This document shows positions 7,647 to 15,609 of a DNA stretch of 33,818 nucleotides, one piece after another. The stretch's first letter is position 1, and every line of letters begins with the position of its first letter. The position numbers and the translations under genes were made by a program. This stretch comes from Litorimonas sp964414555 (GTDB lineage: Bacteria > Pseudomonadota > Alphaproteobacteria > Caulobacterales > Maricaulaceae): positions 1-33,818 of the forward strand of contig CAYPWW010000023.1 of the NCBI GenBank assembly GCA_964414555.1, read 5' to 3'. The notes under the pieces were generated by a model that saw nothing but the letters and a program-made list of their open reading frames with translations, was not told where the DNA came from and made no database searches.

Positions 7647-8875
7647 CACGTTTGTTTGACAAATATGCGCCGCTGCAAACGCGGGTTGATCTCATGATGC
7701 GCCTCGGTGCGGATGCGCTGGGTGTGGAGTTTGACGATATCCTATCTGCGACACGTGGTCGGATCGGCAATCGGGAAATCCTTCTTGCGGGCACGAATAA
7801 TTATCTCGGCCTAACCTTTGACGAAGATTGCCGCGCCGCTGCAAAAGACGCCGTGGATCGCCACGGTACCGGTACGACAGGCTCTCGCGTCGCGAATGGT
7901 ACTTATGCCGAGCATACGGATTTGGAACGCGCCTTGGCCGAGCATTTGAACATGCCGTCCTGCATCGTTTTCACGACTGGCTATCAAACAAACCTCGCGG
8001 CCATTTCCGGTCTGACATCAGATAAAGACGTGATTTTCATGGATGCAGACGCCCATGCCTGCATCATTGATGGATCGCGCCTGACGAATGCGTCGACCAT
8101 CCGCTTCCGCCATAATAATCCCGAAGATTTGGACAAACGTCTGCGCCGCCAGGGCGAGATTGAGGGTGGTAACGCGCTCGTCGTGATCGAGGGTATGTAT
8201 TCCATGTTCGGCGACATCGCGCCCGTCGATGAGTTTATCGACGTGACGCACCGCCATGGCGGTTACCTCTTCATCGATGAAGCCCACAGCTATGGCGTTT
8301 TCGGCCCAACGGGCTGCGGCATTGCCGAAGAACAGGGGGTATTGGACAAGGTTGATTTCATCAGCGGCACCTTCTCGAAATCCCTCGCATCTGTCGGCGG
8401 GTTCTGCGCGTCAAAGTATCCAGAGTTCGAGATCACGCGCAAAGTTATGCGTCCTTATATGTTCACCGCCTCCGCCACGCCGGCCAATATCTGCGCCGCA
8501 CGGGTGGCTGTTGAGAAGGTCAAAACAGGCGCGCATCTGCGCGATAATCTGGCCGAACGTGCACAACAGCTGCATGCGGGTCTGAAAGCGCTTGATTTTG
8601 AGCTCTGTGCAGACCCAAGTCCGGTCATCGCTGTGCGACGTCCGAATGAAGCTGTCGCAGCCGCAGAATGGAACTGGCTGATGGACAATGACGTTTACGT
8701 CAATCTGGCCGTGCCACCCGGAACGCCGCAAAGCTCTTCCTTACTGCGCATTTCTCTCTCTGCCGCTCACACACAGGCCGATGTTCAGATTTTGATCGAT
8801 ACCTTTGCCAAGATGAAGGCGAGTCAGGCGGATATCATGGCCGGCATGATGGGCCGGATGCAGGCGGCCGAGTAA
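7643..8875 (+). CDS. spt: Serine palmitoyltransferase
   Basis: PLP-dependent alpha-oxoamine synthase condensing L-serine with an acyl thioester to 3-oxo-sphinganine, the first committed step of sphingolipid synthesis. The 410 residues match bacterial soluble SPT. Visible are NNYLGL, GTGTTGSRVANGTYAEHTDLE, the His stacking on PLP in DADAHACIIDGSR, the PLP Asp in FIDEAHSYGVFG, and the Schiff-base Lys246 in GTFSKSLASVGGF. The related enzymes KBL, AONS and ALAS share this fold, but the partnership with a FAAL and an ACP, and a ceramide-synthase-like gene 5 kb away, make SPT the best call. Its stop lies one base from the stop of the convergent operon. Confidence 0.92.
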   Translation: MTRLFDKYAPLQTRVDLMMRLGADALGVEFDDILSATRGRIGNREILLAGTNNYLGLTFDEDCRAAAKDAVDRHGTGTTGSRVANGTYAEHTDLERALAEHLNMPSCIVFTTGYQTNLAAISGLTSDKDVIFMDADAHACIIDGSRLTNASTIRFRHNNPEDLDKRLRRQGEIEGGNALVVIEGMYSMFGDIAPVDEFIDVTHRHGGYLFIDEAHSYGVFGPTGCGIAEEQGVLDKVDFISGTFSKSLASVGGFCASKYPEFEITRKVMRPYMFTASATPANICAARVAVEKVKTGAHLRDNLAERAQQLHAGLKALDFELCADPSPVIAVRRPNEAVAAAEWNWLMDNDVYVNLAVPPGTPQSSSLLRISLSAAHTQADVQILIDTFAKMKASQADIMAGMMGRMQAAE

Positions 8876-8876
8876 G

Positions 8877-9797
8877 CTAGCCCGAGCGGAACGCGCCTCG
8901 GCGCCACAGCTTCCAGAATAGAAACGGCGCATGCAAGACAGGATGCTTTCGCTGAGAGGGCGTTGGCTCCAGCTTGACGCCAGAATGGTTCTCTACTTTA
9001 CGCGCGATGTAATCGATCCCACCGTCAAAGGTGGCTGCCCCATTTAGTACGCGGATAGCCGCGGCAGGTTTGCCAACGACACGGCGTAGAAACCAACGAC
9101 GTCGCTTTTGGGCGGATTGCTCCGTGGGCAGGGCATAGACACCTTTGTCATTCGGCGCGCCATATAGTGCACGGGTTATGGCGTCATAACGCTCTGCGTA
9201 GCGCGCAACGATTTCCTCACTGCGGCCTGTCGAGCTTTCTGGGCGAAGCTCTGTGCGATAGCTCTCAAAAAAGCCACGGCCCCAAAGTTCTGACGCCGTG
9301 GCAGAGCCGTCTAGCAAGGGCGCTGTTTCCGCGGCCATGGTGCGAACGGCTTTGGCGCGCGCCTTCCAAACGCGGGAAAGGGCCGCCTCATTGCGTGACC
9401 ATAAGACGGCACAGGGCTGTGAGAAACGTCCCCAGACTTGGCTGAGAAAGGCACTGTCACTACATCGAGCCTCAAACTGTGAGAGGCTTAGAATAGAATA
9501 CTTACAGGTGCTTAGAGTCCCATCCTCATGCGGTGTTTCGAGGTAGTAGACACAAGGTGGGATCAAGCGATTGAGTAACGCCCGCAATCCGGTTCCGTGG
9601 GTTTTTCGGTAGCTGTCAACCAGCACATAAAAGTCCAGCATCTTCTCTGGATTGTCTAATTCGCGCAGAGAGCTGCCGTAATAGACCATGGCTTGGACGC
9701 GACCTTCATGTCGAGCGCGAATAATGTCCATGACCTCAATGGCGCGCGCAGGCGGGTTGATGGTCTCGGATTTGATGATATCGAGGAGCGTATCCAT
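8877..9797 (-). CDS. TAM41-like nucleotidyltransferase, candidate CDP-lipid (CDP-ceramide) synthase
   Basis: 306 residues, last gene of the LptF-LptG-kinase operon, starting one base after the kinase stop. The N-terminal part has a nucleotidyltransferase-type pattern: YYGSS (39-43), then MLDFYVLVDSY with Asp55 and Asp61. It continues with PPCVYYLE, CKYSILSLSQFEARC (KY at 99-100) and VWGRFSQPC. This order (GS, acidic strand, KY-hydrophobic, GR-x-x-x-P) resembles mitochondrial TAM41-type CDP-diacylglycerol synthases. The C-terminal half is basic with Trp-rich stretches and may touch the membrane. Family placement is by pattern, not alignment. If right, it would use CTP to activate a lipid phosphate; next to a lipid kinase, ceramide-1-phosphate is the natural guess. 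This function is inferred. Confidence 0.6.
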   Translation of the reverse strand: MDTLLDIIKSETINPPARAIEVMDIIRARHEGRVQAMVYYGSSLRELDNPEKMLDFYVLVDSYRKTHGTGLRALLNRLIPPCVYYLETPHEDGTLSTCKYSILSLSQFEARCSDSAFLSQVWGRFSQPCAVLWSRNEAALSRVWKARAKAVRTMAAETAPLLDGSATASELWGRGFFESYRTELRPESSTGRSEEIVARYAERYDAITRALYGAPNDKGVYALPTEQSAQKRRRWFLRRVVGKPAAAIRVLNGAATFDGGIDYIARKVENHSGVKLEPTPSQRKHPVLHAPFLFWKLWRRGAFRSG

Positions 9798-9798
9798 A

Positions 9799-10713
9799 TT
9801 AACGCAGGAATGTCACGGGACGCCCCGCGCGGACAGTAAATTTCCCTGACGGAAATGAAAGAAACTCGCCGTCCAAGACGATAGGCTGGTCATATTCAAA
9901 GCCGATATCATCTGCACGGTGAGAGAATATGCCGTCCGCTGAGCGGTCTTTTTGCTTTCGCCCCATCCAGAGGCCGATAATATTACGTGCGAGCCCGCGA
10001 TATTGCCCTGCAACATAGGTGAGCCGTAGCCGCCCTTCGCCTGCGCCGTAAAAGGGGTCCAATCCCAGCAGAAGCCCAGGAAGGGTCGTGAGGATTGTGC
10101 CCAAATGGTCACCGTCCCACTGCGCCCCCCTATCCATCTTGATCTGGGAGGGCTGCATCAGCGTGTCAGACTTTCCAAACACGCCTTTCAAGACGCCGCC
10201 AATCACGGCCATCGACCCGCCAATCCCACGTCGGTGTAGTTCCTGCGTTGTGTATTCGGTCAGCTGCGGAATCGCCCCCGTAGAAAACAAAAATCCTGCT
10301 TGTGGAGACATGTCGGTCGAATGGACCTCTAACATCGGCACTTCGATCTCTCGCAAGGGGGTCGATAGCGCCTTTGCAACGGCAGTCGCGCGGGAAGACT
10401 TTAGACCGATATTCCGCGAAACTTGATTTGTCATGCCGCCGGGGACGAGCGTGAATTTCGGGAAGGTTTTGAAATGCGCGGCCTGTTGTAAAAACGCGCT
10501 GAGCACGCCTTGCGTCGTTCCGTCACCGCCTTCGATGATGACGTGAGATGTGCCGTCTTTTGTGGCCTCAACAATGCTCTCGCCGAGCGTGTCGAATGTC
10601 TCGAGGATCAAGAGTTTCTCGCCCGAAGCCTGCGCGATAGGCTTTAACACAGAGCCTTTTTTTGCAACGCGCGCGGACATGGGATTGACGATGAACAGCC
10701 GGCGTTCCGACAT
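9799..10713 (-). CDS. LCB5/diacylglycerol-kinase family lipid kinase, probable ceramide kinase (CpgB-like)
   Basis: 304-residue kinase of the sphingosine/diacylglycerol kinase superfamily, phosphorylating a lipid hydroxyl with ATP. The nucleotide-binding signature GGDGT is at 62-66. The following loop reads PGGMTNQ (91-97) in place of the usual P-x-G-T-x-N-D, and the C-terminal metal/catalytic DGE motif is at about 281-283. A related kinase in the Caulobacter sphingolipid locus makes ceramide-1-phosphate for anionic sphingolipids. Here it sits two bases after LptG and one base before the TAM41-like gene, so all three are probably translated together. An ordinary diacylglycerol kinase role cannot be excluded from sequence alone. 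Confidence 0.8.
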   Translation of the reverse strand: MSERRLFIVNPMSARVAKKGSVLKPIAQASGEKLLILETFDTLGESIVEATKDGTSHVIIEGGDGTTQGVLSAFLQQAAHFKTFPKFTLVPGGMTNQVSRNIGLKSSRATAVAKALSTPLREIEVPMLEVHSTDMSPQAGFLFSTGAIPQLTEYTTQELHRRGIGGSMAVIGGVLKGVFGKSDTLMQPSQIKMDRGAQWDGDHLGTILTTLPGLLLGLDPFYGAGEGRLRLTYVAGQYRGLARNIIGLWMGRKQKDRSADGIFSHRADDIGFEYDQPIVLDGEFLSFPSGKFTVRAGRPVTFLR

Positions 10714-10715
10714 GG

Positions 10716-11795
10716 TTACAGGCTTTCAGTCCGTAGCAACATGTATGCGCCAAATATGCCAAAGAGCACGAGGGGCAGGGCAATCGCGGGTAGAACTGCG
10801 AGCCCGCCTGATGCCGCAAAGGTTGCCATCGCGCCGTCAACGATAAGGAAAACAAAGCCCATTGTAATGCCGAGGATCAACGTCTTATCGCCCGTATCCT
10901 CGCGCCCCGTGCGCTGCATCAGCGCGGCGCAAGCCAATAACAAGATGAAGGCGGCCAAAGGCCGTGTCAGGCGATGTGCGTGCCAGAACCGATAGGCAAA
11001 GCTAGGCTTCGATCCAGAGTTCCCGCGTTTGGAGAAATTACGCATTTCTGACATCGACAAGTCGCGCGGTTCCGCGGCCAATCTCGCGATAGAGCGAGGC
11101 GTCTGGCGTGTTTCCCAAATCTGCGGCCCGTTAAGCGGCGCGAGCAGGCGCGTCTCGCCATCCGCGTCGAGGACATCTACCTTGGTTACGCCGGTGAGTT
11201 CCCAATTCGGATTTTTGTAATCGGCGCGCTCTGCCTGCCAGATATATTCAACGGCACCAGATTCATTGCGCCAGAATACCTCAACATTGCCGAGGGCTTC
11301 ATAGGAATAGCGATCTGTTGCTCGGACGATGCGGCCGCGATCTTCCAGCCAAAGCGGATTATCGGGCGTGATGTTTTTTACTTTATATTCGCCGATGCCC
11401 CACGCTTGTAGCTCGCGCACGGCTGGCGCCATGGCGACATCGATGAAGAGTATTGACAAAATGGATGCGCCGACAACGGACGGGGTCAGCAGGACAACTT
11501 GTTTCGTAGCGGAGATACCAAAGCCGAGGAGGGCGACAAGCTCATGGTTGCGGATCAACTTCACAAAGGTCAGCAGGATTGCGACGACGATCGTGAAAAC
11601 GAAAATGCGATCGAAAATGACAGGCGCGCGTAGGAACATGTAGCGGAAGGTCTCTGTGAAACCGCCACCATCTTTGACGATATCTGCGCCGTTCGCGAGG
11701 CTGTCCAATAGTCCGATTAGCGTCAGAAACCCGAAGACGACTGTCAGCCAGAGAGCGATGAAGCTTTTTGAGAGGTAGAGCGCGAACTTAAGCAT
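10716..11795 (-). CDS. LptG-like permease subunit (YjgP/YjgQ family)
   Basis: 359-residue inner-membrane protein of the YjgP/YjgQ family: N-terminal transmembrane helices (about 10-30, 50-75, 95-120), a large periplasmic beta domain (about 130-265) and three C-terminal helices (about 270-355), the LptG layout. LptF and LptG with LptB2 extract lipid A-type molecules from the inner membrane and pass them to LptC/LptA. It overlaps the LptF-like gene by 8 bases and precedes the lipid kinase by 2. The setting argues for a pair acting on an anionic sphingolipid, although this could also be the cell's only LptFG pair; the rest of the genome would settle it. Confidence 0.8.
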   Translation of the reverse strand: MLKFALYLSKSFIALWLTVVFGFLTLIGLLDSLANGADIVKDGGGFTETFRYMFLRAPVIFDRIFVFTIVVAILLTFVKLIRNHELVALLGFGISATKQVVLLTPSVVGASILSILFIDVAMAPAVRELQAWGIGEYKVKNITPDNPLWLEDRGRIVRATDRYSYEALGNVEVFWRNESGAVEYIWQAERADYKNPNWELTGVTKVDVLDADGETRLLAPLNGPQIWETRQTPRSIARLAAEPRDLSMSEMRNFSKRGNSGSKPSFAYRFWHAHRLTRPLAAFILLLACAALMQRTGREDTGDKTLILGITMGFVFLIVDGAMATFAASGGLAVLPAIALPLVLFGIFGAYMLLRTESL

Positions 11796-13014
11796 TGCGC
11801 GCTTTCTCTAGAGCTTTGGCTTGGCGCCCTGATGGGGTTAGTCCCTTAAGGAACGTGATGATCTGCCCCTTCGCATGTCCGACCCATTGCGAGAAGGAAG
11901 TCAGCGGAGGCTGTCCCATTTTGAAGGCAGATTTCCAAAAAATCACAGCCGCGAAAATCGCGACAATTCCGATTATGCCCCAAATGCCGAGCCAGGGCGG
12001 CACCGTACCAGCTGCGCCGAGGGATTGGCCGAACTCGAGGGCTTTTTGCAAAGAGACGAGGAAAACAACGCCGATGAAAATCCCGGCAGATGATGGATTT
12101 CGTCCGTAATTCAGGCCGAATGGGACGGCAATGAAAGGCAAGATCAACAGCAATACGGCCTTGGACATGCGCAGATGCAATGTCGCATTATTCGTGTTTT
12201 TATCGACCTCTGGGAAGACACCCCCATTGCGGTTTTCGAAGAGTTCTGCGGAGGTCATTTCTCGCTCATCATCACCGCGCATTCGGTAGCTATTAGCACC
12301 AACCGCACCTGTAATGGCTGAGCTGCCAAAGGCGAGCTGGCCGGAGAGTTCGCTGTTGAGCACTTGAAAACCGCGTCCGCTTTCTAGGGCTAGGACAGGC
12401 GAGTTCGTGTTCTCGCGCACGACGATCTCGCCTTTGCCAGCCGTCGTTATGCGGTAGCCTTTCGTGCCGTCTGGTTCATCGACTTGCTCATAAATAAATA
12501 TCGGCCCGATGGAGCCGTCAGGGCTGTCCGTGCCAGCGAAAAATGTGCGCGGGCCGACGGTTGTAAATGTGCCTTCGCGCAGGGCGGCGGTGAAGCTTTG
12601 TTGTTTTACGACAGAGAGGACTTGGCGATAATTATAGCGGCCAACGGGCTGGAGGTAGCCTTCAATGAAGACGGTCAAGATCGCCAAGCCTGTTGCCAGC
12701 CATAGGAACGGCTTTGTCATGTGAAACAACGAAACACCTGCGCCGAGGGCGGCGGTGAGTTCTGAGGATTTAGACAGGCGATCAATCGTGATGATCGTGC
12801 CCAGCAGCATCGCCATCGGCACAGCCATGCCAAGGTAATAGGGCAGGAGGTTCACGATCATCTGCGTTGCGTCAGAGCCTGGCTGGGTGGAGTTCGAGAC
12901 AATCTCAAAAATCCGCAACAGGCGCTCCATCACCAGCACGCAGCAGGCAAATATCACAAGCCCACCGATGCTAATCGAGGCCTTTTTCAGGATGTAGAGG
13001 TTGAGTCGTCCCAT
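11788..13014 (-). CDS. LptF-like permease subunit (YjgP/YjgQ family), first gene of the export operon
   Basis: 408-residue YjgP/YjgQ protein with the LptF architecture: helices at about 12-32, 52-75 and 98-120, a periplasmic jellyroll-type domain (about 130-285) and helices at about 290-375. Its cytosolic tail is basic (HAKGQIITFLKGLTPSGRQAKALEKARNA) and longer than usual. The family lines FACCVLVMERLLRIFEIV and LLPYYLGMAVPMAMLLGTI near the N terminus are typical. It opens a four-gene minus-strand unit (LptF, LptG, lipid kinase, TAM41-like) that diverges from the ceramide-synthase operon. No LptA, LptB or LptC gene is seen here. Confidence 0.8.
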   Translation of the reverse strand: MGRLNLYILKKASISIGGLVIFACCVLVMERLLRIFEIVSNSTQPGSDATQMIVNLLPYYLGMAVPMAMLLGTIITIDRLSKSSELTAALGAGVSLFHMTKPFLWLATGLAILTVFIEGYLQPVGRYNYRQVLSVVKQQSFTAALREGTFTTVGPRTFFAGTDSPDGSIGPIFIYEQVDEPDGTKGYRITTAGKGEIVVRENTNSPVLALESGRGFQVLNSELSGQLAFGSSAITGAVGANSYRMRGDDEREMTSAELFENRNGGVFPEVDKNTNNATLHLRMSKAVLLLILPFIAVPFGLNYGRNPSSAGIFIGVVFLVSLQKALEFGQSLGAAGTVPPWLGIWGIIGIVAIFAAVIFWKSAFKMGQPPLTSFSQWVGHAKGQIITFLKGLTPSGRQAKALEKARNA

Positions 13015-13057
13015 ATAACAGGTCTGTGATTACGCCTTTACGCCGAGAGAGTCATTT

Positions 13058-13094
13058 CCCATATGGGCATTGAGATGGAACGGTTTTTCGTTCC
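13058..13094. promoter_or_regulatory. Palindrome and hairpin in the divergent promoter region of the sphingolipid units
   Basis: In the 103 bases between the divergent LptF-like and DUF2141 genes there is a perfect 10-base palindrome CCCATATGGG (13058-13067) and a perfect hairpin GGAACG-GTTTTT-CGTTCC (13077-13094). The hairpin ends 23 bases before the TTG start. Either could be a shared operator or a leader structure; no function can be shown. Confidence 0.35.
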
Positions 13095-13117
13095 GGCAGA
13101 CTTAAAGAGGCCTTCAG

Positions 13118-13666
13118 TTGAAAGCAATTCCACTTCGCAGATTTGTATCTGAAGCTTTTGTCATGCTGGCAGTTCTCGGCGCACCCGCCGTGGCCTTCGC
13201 CGATGACGAGACCCCAGAACCGCGTTCGCAGATCGGGATTGAGACCGGGCTTGAGCTTTATGACCGTGACAAGGCCGACACCTGCGTTCCTGAGGCGTTG
13301 CAGATTCGCGCCACGATTGAGGGCGCGACACAAGGCGGGATGGTCAAGGTCGAGCTGTTTGGTGAGCGTGATTTCCTGAAAAAGAGCGGCAAGCTCCGCC
13401 GTATTCGTGTGCCCGCCACGGATGAAGCCCTGAAAATTTGTATCAACCTGCCAGCTCCGGGTGATTTTGCGCTTGTCGCTTATCATGACATGGATGGCGA
13501 CCGTCGGTTGAAGAAGGCTTGGAATTTCAAGCCGCTTGAGCCCTACGGATTGTCGAATAATCCGCAGATCAAATCTCTGCGCATGCCAAAATTTGCCGAA
13601 ACCCGGTTCGAAGTTCCCATGAACGGTGCGGATATCACCATACGCTTGGTTGACCTTTCTAAATAG
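13118..13666 (+). CDS. Exported DUF2141 protein
   Basis: 182 residues with a Sec signal peptide (KAIPLRRFVSEAFVMLAVLGAPAVAFA, likely cleavage after AFA at about 29) and one DUF2141 domain: IEGATQGGMVKVELFGERDFL, then PAPGDFALVAYHDMDGDRRL and EPYGLSNNP, the family's acidic 'hD.NgdgklD' and 'P.E.yGfSN' landmarks. It starts with TTG at 13118, supported by AGAGG eight bases upstream; the next ATG (13163) would remove most of the signal peptide. DUF2141 proteins are periplasmic beta-sandwich-like proteins of unknown function. As first gene of unit C, just before the ceramide-synthase-like gene, it may handle or sense the lipid in the periplasm. That is inference. Confidence 0.8.
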   Translation: MKAIPLRRFVSEAFVMLAVLGAPAVAFADDETPEPRSQIGIETGLELYDRDKADTCVPEALQIRATIEGATQGGMVKVELFGERDFLKKSGKLRRIRVPATDEALKICINLPAPGDFALVAYHDMDGDRRLKKAWNFKPLEPYGLSNNPQIKSLRMPKFAETRFEVPMNGADITIRLVDLSK

Positions 13667-13680
13667 GCACAGGATAGCAA

Positions 13681-13698
13681 CCCTGACGACAATCAGGG
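13681..13698 (+). promoter_or_regulatory. Hairpin covering the ribosome-binding site of the ceramide synthase gene
   Basis: CCCTGA (13681-13686) and TCAGGG (13693-13698) form a perfect 6-pair stem around CGACAA. The 3' arm contains most of the Shine-Dalgarno AGGGGA (13695-13700) of the GTG start at 13706. If it forms, translation would depend on opening by ribosomes arriving from the DUF2141 gene that ends at 13666. Confidence 0.35.
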
Positions 13699-13705
13699 GA
13701 AATAT

Positions 13706-14863
13706 GTGCCGTCCGATTCCAATATCCACATAGAAACCGTTGAGAGCGCCGCTGCGCTGAAACGGTTCTTGCGACTGCCTTATGATCTTTACCGGGGTGA
13801 TCCAGCATGGCGTCCGCCTCTACGGTGGGAACGTAAGGATCAGCTAGATCCGAAGAAGAACCCTGCAGCGCGAGATTTGGACCGCATGCTCTTCCTCGCC
13901 ACACAAGATGGGCAAGATGTCGGCCGAATTGCCGCGTTCACGAACCCCTCTCACGACACCCACCATGACGCTGAGACTGCTTTTTTTGGCTATCTCGATA
14001 CGATTGACGATGCTGAGGTTATTTCGCGCCTGCTGCAAACGGCAGAAACTTGGGCCACCAAAAAATCCCGCACGCGACTCGTTGGGCCTGCGCAATGGGG
14101 CGTGAATGAGGAAGTTGGCCTGCTGATCGACGGTTTCGAGCATCCGAATGTGATGCTGATGTCTTACGGCAAGCCGTACTACCAGCCAGCCGTCGAAGCT
14201 GAAGGCTTTCAGAAAGCCGTCGATATGCTGGCTTTCCAAGCCGACATTCATGCGGGCTATCCACGGCCAAAAATGACGCGCTTGATGGTGGACTACGCCA
14301 AGCGATCTGACTCTGTGACGTGGCGTAAACTCGACCCTAAGAACTTCACACGTGATGTTGAGCTTGCGATGGAGGTCTTTAACGACGCGTGGGGCAATAA
14401 TTGGGGCTTCTTGCCCTTTCCAGAGGATGCTGTTCAACATCTTGCGAAAGAGTTGAAACCTCTGATCCATCCAGACCGCTTTTACCTTGGGAGTATTGAC
14501 GGTGAGTTGGCGGCATTCATCTGTCTTTTGCCGGACTTGAATGAACTGATAGATGGGTTTGATGGGCGCCTAACGCCTGTCAATATTGCCAAGCTGGTTT
14601 ATCGCTTGAAAACCAACAAGGCCAAGCAGTCTCGCGTACCGTTGATGGGACTGCGTACTAAATACCATAATACGCGAAAGGGCCTCGGCCTTGTTGCAAC
14701 CTTGTGCGAAACTGTGTTCGAGGCCGCTCGCCAAGATGGTTATACCCATTGTGAGCTCTCTTGGATTCTCGAGGATAATGAAGGCATGATTTCCATCTGC
14801 AAACAGGCGAGTGCGGTGCCGTATAAGACGTATCGTATGTACGAAAAGCACCTGAACGCATGA
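13706..14863 (+). CDS. bcerS: GNAT-family N-acyltransferase, probable bacterial ceramide synthase
   Basis: 385 residues resembling the GNAT-type bacterial ceramide synthase described from Caulobacter, which N-acylates the long-chain base (there 3-oxo-sphinganine) to give oxidised ceramide. The N-terminal block FLRLPYDLYRGDPAWRPPLRWERKDQLDPKKNP is characteristic of this group. The mid part DVGRIAAFTNPSHD and GPAQWGVNEEVGLLIDGFEHPNVMLMSYGKPYYQP and the C-terminal acetyltransferase-like core (CELSWILEDNEGMISICKQASAVPYKTYRMYEK) follow. It starts with GTG at 13706 behind AGGGGA and overlaps the next gene by ATGA. SPT and an acyl-ACP system 5 kb away support the role. The acyl donor and base chain length are not deducible. 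Confidence 0.83.
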   Translation: MPSDSNIHIETVESAAALKRFLRLPYDLYRGDPAWRPPLRWERKDQLDPKKNPAARDLDRMLFLATQDGQDVGRIAAFTNPSHDTHHDAETAFFGYLDTIDDAEVISRLLQTAETWATKKSRTRLVGPAQWGVNEEVGLLIDGFEHPNVMLMSYGKPYYQPAVEAEGFQKAVDMLAFQADIHAGYPRPKMTRLMVDYAKRSDSVTWRKLDPKNFTRDVELAMEVFNDAWGNNWGFLPFPEDAVQHLAKELKPLIHPDRFYLGSIDGELAAFICLLPDLNELIDGFDGRLTPVNIAKLVYRLKTNKAKQSRVPLMGLRTKYHNTRKGLGLVATLCETVFEAARQDGYTHCELSWILEDNEGMISICKQASAVPYKTYRMYEKHLNA

Positions 14864-15609
14864 GCGTTTCCGTCCTGATTTTGGCTGGTCAGCGGGCCGG
14901 TGTGGTTGACCCACTGTGCCAGGCGGCGGGCGTTTCGCATAAGGCAGACATCCCGATTAACGGCACGCCAATGCTGGAACGCGTGACGACGACTTTGGAC
15001 GCTGCAAAGCTCAACCGTCCGTTTTATGTTTCGGGCTATTCTCCTGAACAATCCGGCTTAGACGAAAGCCCAAGTGGAAACGGCCCCGCCGACAGTGTCC
15101 GCTTATCTTTGGACGCAATCGACAGTTTCCCCTGTCTTGTAACGACCTGCGATCATCCGCTCCTAAGCGCGGAGATGGTCGACACCTTTATCGCAGGGGC
15201 GAAAGCGGCTGGCACGGATATCTGCGTCGGTCTCGCCACGGAAGATGTCATCCAGCCAGCCTATCCCGCAACGAAACGGACATATTTGCGCTTTTCGGAT
15301 GCGGCAGTCTCTGGCTGCAACCTGTTTTGGATCGCGAACGCAGAAGGGCTGAAGGCGATCGATTTCTGGTCAGATGTGCAGCATTTGCGTAAAAATCCGC
15401 TCAAGCTCGCGCGCAAGGTTGGCGTCGGAGTTGGCATAAAGTTCGCGGCAGGGCGTTTGTCTCTGCAAGGCGCGTTTGATTACGCCGCAGACCGAATTGG
15501 GATCACCGCCGCGCCTGTATTGTTGCCTTTCGCAGAGGCCGCGATTGATGAGGACAAGCCATCGGATTTGGCCCTCGTCGAAGACATTCTGAATGCACGG
15601 ACCGCTTAA
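14860..15609 (+). CDS. MobA-like NTP transferase of the sphingolipid cluster
   Basis: 249-residue nucleotidyltransferase-fold protein. The opening loop reads LILAGQRAGVVDPLCQ...VSHKADIPINGTPMLERV: the usual L-x-x-G-x-G-T-R-M is replaced by GQRAG, while the downstream Lys and GTPML are kept. The metal-binding acidic position appears in LVTTCDHPLLS. It overlaps the ceramide synthase gene by ATGA and is followed at once by the flippase/phosphatidyltransferase fusion, so it probably prepares an activated head-group precursor or regulates it. Whether it is catalytically active, and with which nucleotide, cannot be told from sequence. Confidence 0.75.
   Translation: MSVSVLILAGQRAGVVDPLCQAAGVSHKADIPINGTPMLERVTTTLDAAKLNRPFYVSGYSPEQSGLDESPSGNGPADSVRLSLDAIDSFPCLVTTCDHPLLSAEMVDTFIAGAKAAGTDICVGLATEDVIQPAYPATKRTYLRFSDAAVSGCNLFWIANAEGLKAIDFWSDVQHLRKNPLKLARKVGVGVGIKFAAGRLSLQGAFDYAADRIGITAAPVLLPFAEAAIDEDKPSDLALVEDILNARTA

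Noticed and set aside
13052..13729. 225-codon antisense frame over the DUF2141 gene
   Set aside because: The sense frame has a signal peptide, a good ribosome site and the DUF2141 pattern.
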